From Hymenobacter sp. YC55 (GTDB taxonomy: Bacteria; Bacteroidota; Bacteroidia; Cytophagales; Hymenobacteraceae): 64,000 nt of DNA. Numbering within the stretch: the stretch's first letter is position 1; the number at the start of each line of letters is the position of its first letter. This document shows, one piece after another, positions 60,641 through 64,000 of this stretch. The translations under genes were made by a program, and so were the position numbers. The DNA lies in contig NZ_JARNTX010000001.1 of the NCBI RefSeq assembly GCF_029433095.1, positions 868,001 to 932,000 on the forward strand, read 5' to 3'. The notes beneath the pieces are model-generated. The model had not been told where the DNA came from and made no database searches. It worked only from the letters and a program-made list of their open reading frames with translations.

Positions 60641-61924
60641 TTAGGCGACTACTGCCATCTGCACTTCGTTCTGAGCATCGAGCATCCGAATGGCTTCTCG
60701 TTTCATGTCGTCATCCACGTGCACGTATTTCATCGTCGTTTCTATCTTCTCGTGGTCCATCAGTTTCTGAAGTACTTCGACCTTACCACCTCGGCGAATG
60801 AACTCGGTGGCGTAGGTTTCGCGGCCAACGTGGTGATGTAGGTGCGTTTCGATATCCAGCTCCTTGGCAATGTCTTTTAGCGTCCGGTTAGAATATTGAT
60901 CGGTGTAAGGCCAAAACCCGACCAGCCCTTCTTCCCGCCGCGAATCCTCCAAATACCCTAGTGCTTCCTTAGTTAAGGGCAACATCATGGCTTTTAACTT
61001 CTCGTCGTAGGTTTTCTGAATCTGGAAGGTTAGCTCTTGGCCATTGAGTTTGGCCTGGTGTAGGTTCTTGAGGTCACCGAGTCGGAGGCTGGAGCAGCAG
61101 CTAAAGAGGAAGCGCTGCAGGATGCGCCGACGAGCTGAGCCTACTGGCAGCTGCGTGTAGTACACCTTCAACTTCATCAGCTCCGCTGACTTGAGCGGCT
61201 TCCAGGTGCCTTCCACACTCTTGTTCTCGAAGTCCACATACGGGTCTTCGAAGCGAATCCGCTCTTTCTTGGCCAGGGCCAAGTAGGTTTTCACATCCTT
61301 ATGCCGCGTCCAGCGGGTGTTGATGCCCTTGATATGCTTGCACATGAAAGCGTGCAGGTCATCTACCAGCTTCGGGCTGATGCTGTAAAACGGAATACTT
61401 GGCCGAAATTTCTTCAGGCAATTGAGCGTGCTGGTGTGATTCTTTCTCGTCACTTCCCCAATGCCTTCCCGATGGCCCTTCCCTTTGCGGTACCGCTCGG
61501 AAATCTTGGCCTCCATATAAGAAATGAAGTCTTTCTTGCTGGCCTCGGTATTGTAGTCGAGCAGAAAGGCCTCGCTCGTCACTGGCTGATCATTGAGTCG
61601 GAAATTTACGAACACGTCGTTAGCCTTACTGCGGGCCTTGCCGATAATCATGTTGTGGTCCTTGGCTTTGGCCTCCAGCTTCTCAATAGTGCCTCCGGCC
61701 CAGGCCACCGCCGTGCTCAGCACCTGGTCATAGCCTGGCTTCCGGTCTTTTTTCGCCTGCCCAGTAAGGCAGAGTCCCTTTTGCTCATCAAATAATTCGG
61801 GCCACCACGATATACCGAGTCCTAATGGGTGCGGCTTGCGGCGAATGACCACTAGGAGGAGGATTTGGCAGGTACCATCGGTACGAGCAGGGCGCCGGAG
61901 CTTGATAGAGGCTGAATAATTCAT
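60641..61924 (-). CDS. int: Tyrosine integrase of the prophage
   Basis: 427 aa, Bacteroidetes phage/transposon type with an N-terminal arm-binding domain (INYSASIKLRR-type start, DNA-binding strands), a SAM-like core domain (about 120-220) and a catalytic domain. Catalytic Arg in SSLRLGDLKNLH, Lys region, HHHVGRETYA with the second Arg, MDHEKIETTMKYVHV with His and the nucleophile Tyr. It joins attP to the 3' end of the tRNA-Leu gene. Adjacent to attR and the likely arm sites at 61938-61956. Transcribed towards the cargo genes. Confidence 0.9.
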   Translation of the reverse strand: MNYSASIKLRRPARTDGTCQILLLVVIRRKPHPLGLGISWWPELFDEQKGLCLTGQAKKDRKPGYDQVLSTAVAWAGGTIEKLEAKAKDHNMIIGKARSKANDVFVNFRLNDQPVTSEAFLLDYNTEASKKDFISYMEAKISERYRKGKGHREGIGEVTRKNHTSTLNCLKKFRPSIPFYSISPKLVDDLHAFMCKHIKGINTRWTRHKDVKTYLALAKKERIRFEDPYVDFENKSVEGTWKPLKSAELMKLKVYYTQLPVGSARRRILQRFLFSCCSSLRLGDLKNLHQAKLNGQELTFQIQKTYDEKLKAMMLPLTKEALGYLEDSRREEGLVGFWPYTDQYSNRTLKDIAKELDIETHLHHHVGRETYATEFIRRGGKVEVLQKLMDHEKIETTMKYVHVDDDMKREAIRMLDAQNEVQMAVVA

Positions 61925-61937
61925 CTGAATTTTTCTT

Positions 61938-61956
61938 TGCTAAGCGTTTGCTAAGC
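61938..61956. promoter_or_regulatory. Candidate integrase arm sites, right end
   Basis: TTTGCTAAGC at 61936-61945 and again at 61947-61956; the shared TGCTAAGC boxes start at 61938 and 61949, 11 bp apart as at the left end. They lie between int and attR, overlapping the int leader. Confidence 0.65.
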
Positions 61957-61970
61957 ACCCATATGCCAAA

Positions 61971-62020
61971 AGCCGTAAAAGCGGCCCCTCCGATTGATCG
62001 GAAAGGCCGCTTTTACGGCT
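61971..62020. repeat. Long hairpin beside attR, terminator of the tRNA-Leu transcript
   Basis: Perfect 16-bp arms AGCCGTAAAAGCGGCC / GGCCGCTTTTACGGCT with an inner CCGAT/ATCGG stem. A related but weaker hairpin lies at 18781-18815 beside attL. Confidence 0.75.
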
Positions 62021-62059
62021 ATTGTGGCAGTTTTAGTGCCTACGGGTACCCAGAGCCGG
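62000..62059. repeat. attR: right attachment repeat of the prophage
   Basis: Partner of 18802-18861. The exact 15-mer GGTACCCAGAGCCGG at 62045-62059 covers the 3' acceptor end of tRNA-Leu, so the phage restores the tRNA on integration. Confidence 0.85.
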
Positions 62060-62128
62060 AGTCGAACCGGCACACCTTGCGGTATTGGTGTTTGAGACCA
62101 ACGCGTCTACCGGTTCCGCCATCTGGGC
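62047..62128 (-). tRNA. tRNA-Leu (anticodon CAA)
   Basis: 82 bases. Acceptor stem GCCCAGA / TCTGGGT with A as discriminator, anticodon arm TTGGT-CTCAAAC-ACCAA (anticodon CAA), a long variable arm as in class II tRNAs, T arm GCCGG-TTCGACT-CCGGC. The 3' CCA is not encoded. Its 3' end is the integration site. Confidence 0.95.
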
Positions 62129-62146
62129 TTCACTCACTCCTTCGTT

Positions 62147-62683
62147 TCAGGAGCGGGCTGCAAACTTAGTTAGACTTTCGCGAATGCGCAACAGGTAACG
62201 CTTTTTCAAATAGTAAGTCTGTACTTGGCGTAGCGCCTGGGGCCGAGCATCAGTAGGCAAACCGGGGTACCCTGCTAGCACAGGCTCGATACCTGCATCG
62301 AGGGTCTGAGTCAAGGCGTTAACTTCGTCTTCCACCCGTTTGGCAGCCTCCGGATCGGGCTCAAATTCGAGCTCCATTATCTGCTCATTTAGCTCCATTA
62401 CTTCCATTAAAAAATCTGATGGCAACTCCTGTTTTCCTTCTTCTAACAGTCCATGGCGCCCTAAAATGTAGGCCATTCGCAAGTCGGGGTCGGAGAGGGT
62501 GCGGTAGGCATTGGTGTTGAGAGTAGCCAGATTCAGGATTTCCTGTTGCCGCTCCGCACTCGCAGTAGCGTGAAAGTCGGGGTGATATTCGCGGCTCAAA
62601 GCGTAATACTGACGCTTCAGCGCAGCCTCGTCCGGCTGAAATGTCTCCGGCAAGTCGTAGAATTCAAAATAATTGGTGTCCAT
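62147..62683 (-). CDS. hscB: Fe-S cluster co-chaperone HscB
   Basis: 178 aa from ATG 62683. N-terminal J-domain with the YYALSREYHPDFH motif (HPD that stimulates HscA ATPase) and NTNAYRTLSDPDLRMAYIL, followed by the C-terminal three-helix domain that binds the IscU scaffold (LMEVMELNEQIMELEFE). Length as usual for HscB (about 170-180 aa). Housekeeping gene just outside the prophage. A TTG three codons upstream is in frame. Confidence 0.88.
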   Translation of the reverse strand: MDTNYFEFYDLPETFQPDEAALKRQYYALSREYHPDFHATASAERQQEILNLATLNTNAYRTLSDPDLRMAYILGRHGLLEEGKQELPSDFLMEVMELNEQIMELEFEPDPEAAKRVEDEVNALTQTLDAGIEPVLAGYPGLPTDARPQALRQVQTYYLKKRYLLRIRESLTKFAARS

Positions 62684-62875
62684 AGCTACCAATACAGCCT
62701 TTGCCGATTAAGGTTGGCGCTTTTGCTTTCATTAACTATTCAACCAGGCACAACTGTCTGTTGCAATGGTCTTTCTATGAATAGAACGGTTTGCTAAGCG
62801 CGAAGAGAGAACTTAGCCACTACCTACACCAGCAAGTTCTTGATAAATACCCAAAGCCGCGCCTGTTGCGCTCTA

Positions 62876-63169
62876 TTATGCTGGCTGAACCTGATATGCA
62901 GAGAAAGCCTGGGCTGGAGCTGAAAATAATGCCTTCGTAGCAGGCCACACTTTCCCAAAGAGCTTTGAACGACGATAGTTGTTCAAAGCTTCCTCGGTTT
63001 CCCAATGGCTATGGGTGCAGTAGATGTGAGCATGCTCTGCATCCTGCCACAACTCCAAAAACTGGCAGCCTGGCATTTGCCGAATCTGGTTTTCAGAGGC
63101 GCGAAAAATTTCTAGAAACTGCGGGACTAACTCAGGCGCGAAAGTCATGCGCACAATTCTTATTAGCAT
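62876..63169 (-). CDS. ABM-type (antibiotic biosynthesis monooxygenase fold) protein
   Basis: 97 aa with the compact dimeric alpha/beta-barrel pattern of ABM-domain proteins: VRMTFAPELVPQFLEIF, GCQFLELWQDAEHAHIYCTH, and SHWETEEALNNYRRSKLF with the conserved Trp-Glu...Tyr pattern. Such proteins are heme-degrading or quinol-type monooxygenases, or have no known role. No cofactor motif decides. Single gene. Confidence 0.7.
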   Translation of the reverse strand: MLIRIVRMTFAPELVPQFLEIFRASENQIRQMPGCQFLELWQDAEHAHIYCTHSHWETEEALNNYRRSKLFGKVWPATKALFSAPAQAFSAYQVQPA

Positions 63170-63330
63170 CGAGAAGTAGTTTAAAGTAGCTTGCCACTAG
63201 GCATTGCGAAGCCTATTTTACGCGGAATTTCTACTTAACATAATATAAAAACAAAATAAAATAACGCGTTTAAAGGCCGTAAACAAGGTTTCTGCTTGTT
63301 ATGAGGTATAGATTTTCAGGTTGGTTAGTG

Positions 63331-64000
63331 CTATTGTCCGTCGGCTGGGAAGCGCAAGTCCACTTGCGAATCGAAGTGCAGGCCGAGCAGCTCGGAGGCG
63401 TTGCCTTGGTTGATGCCGATGCACAGCTGATCCTGACTGTTGAAAATGCACACGGCTTCGCCTGGGTCGGAGGCTTGGAAATGCGCCGCAATTTCGCGCA
63501 CCGTTTCGCGGGCAAAATGAATCGTGAACGGACGAGTCCGGCCGATGACCTCTACCGCCTGGCGTGTGATGTCAGTAATGAGGTTGCCGTAGTGGTCGAC
63601 GTGCACAACGTGGCCCGTAATGCGGTTGTCTTGTAGGCGCACTTGGCGATTGAGCAATTGGTAGAGCTGCGTTGTGGCGGGGCCAAGGTCGGAGAGCAAA
63701 CCGCCATTGGCTAGGTGTACCGCCGCTGGCGCGAGCAGGTCGCGGGTGGGGGAGGAGGTTATGCCGGCAGCTGCTCCTAGGCTAACAAGCTCCTCGGGCT
63801 GTCCGTCACAAAGCAGGGCTAGCAGGCCATTGTCGGCGGCTACAAAATAGTGTCCTTGATAAACGGCGGCGTGCCAGGCAGCCCGAGGGCCGCCTAAATC
63901 GTTGACGCCGATCAGGTGCACCGTGCCAGCCGGGAAGTCACGAAATACTGCATTTAGAACGTGAACGGCGTGCGCGATGTTAAAGGGTTCGACAGCGTGC
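63331..64000 (-). CDS. SAM hydroxide adenosyltransferase (DUF62 family), 5' end outside the window
   Basis: Open frame from its stop at 63331 to the window edge; the start lies beyond 64000. The visible 223 residues include IAHAVHVLNAVFRDFPAGTVHLIGV, HYFVAADNGLLALL, HVDHYGNLITDI and FNSQDQLCIGINQGNASELL, the conserved blocks of SAM hydrolase/adenosyltransferase (DUF62) proteins, which hydrolyse S-adenosylmethionine to adenosine and methionine. Lacks roughly the first 40 residues of the usual length of about 260. Confidence 0.85.
   Translation of the reverse strand, partial: HAVEPFNIAHAVHVLNAVFRDFPAGTVHLIGVNDLGGPRAAWHAAVYQGHYFVAADNGLLALLCDGQPEELVSLGAAAGITSSPTRDLLAPAAVHLANGGLLSDLGPATTQLYQLLNRQVRLQDNRITGHVVHVDHYGNLITDITRQAVEVIGRTRPFTIHFARETVREIAAHFQASDPGEAVCIFNSQDQLCIGINQGNASELLGLHFDSQVDLRFPADGQ

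Larger units (their letters stand above)
18802..62059. mobile_element. Temperate siphovirus-type prophage, about 43 kb, integrated in tRNA-Leu(CAA)
   Basis: Bounded by 60-bp direct repeats (18802-18861 and 62000-62059; 51/60 identical without gaps) that end in the exact 15-mer GGTACCCAGAGCCGG, the latter part of which is the 3' end of the tRNA-Leu gene. The contents are what a complete tailed phage needs: integrase, S24 repressor, replication primase-helicase, protease/scaffold, capsid, terminase, portal, lysis and a tape-measure gene of about 3.5 kb. No contractile sheath gene is visible, so a long non-contractile tail is inferred. No frameshift or stop was seen in its large genes, so it may be inducible. 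Confidence 0.9.

Noticed and set aside
62792..62799. Third TGCTAAGC box outside the prophage
   Set aside because: Single, without a partner at 11 bp, and 700 bp outside the tRNA; most likely chance.

Overview
The window is a GC-rich chromosome segment of a Bacteroidetes bacterium, most likely Hymenobacter or a close relative. Support: OmpA/ricin/PD40 cell-envelope proteins, a DUF350/DUF4178/polyamine gene cluster, dispersed GTCATGCTGAGC-type palindromes, promoters of the Bacteroidetes -33 TTTG / -7 TAnnTTTG type, a tRNA without encoded CCA, and phage genes typical of this phylum. The genus is an inference from these features; no database search was run.

Layout. 1-15065 is host chromosome: a 39-aa protein, an OmpA-family lectin/propeller protein, a soluble propeller-like protein, two membrane or redox genes, then a minus-strand cluster (SpeD-like decarboxylase, zinc-ribbon/DUF4178 protein with a broken frame, small membrane proteins, membrane-bound spermidine synthase) and two secreted peptidases (S9, M28). 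15089-17038 looks like the remains of another phage (S24 repressor, holin-like and coiled-coil proteins). A YgjP-type metallopeptidase follows.

18802-62059 is a complete-looking temperate siphovirus-type prophage of about 43 kb, inserted at the 3' end of tRNA-Leu(CAA). Its ends are 60-bp direct repeats (51/60 identical, with an exact 15-bp core). Each end also carries a pair of TGCTAAGC boxes 11 bp apart, probably integrase arm sites. Inside, in order: immunity region (S24 repressor, operators); early operon of many small genes ending in a primase-helicase; a helically phased GGGGAAA array (candidate origin); receptor-binding operon with a giant SGNH-domain fibre; acyltransferase cargo; protease/scaffold, capsid and structural proteins; a lipoprotein moron; terminase; portal and lysis operon; tail operon ending in the tape-measure gene; and a cargo zone with a Shedu-like (DUF4263) nuclease, a serine recombinase and two unknown genes. 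A tyrosine integrase lies next to the tRNA. 62147-64000 is host again (hscB, an ABM-fold protein, a truncated SAM hydrolase-type gene).

Two results stand out. First, a 36-bp element, TGTCCTyyG-N19-nAnnTTTG-like, lies before every structural operon of the prophage and also before one cargo gene and, in reverse, the acyltransferase. It looks like a phage-specific promoter set, while the early promoter and the lipoprotein moron carry host-like promoters. Second, the AT-rich Shedu-like gene beside a serine recombinase makes the right end of the prophage a likely anti-phage cargo locus.
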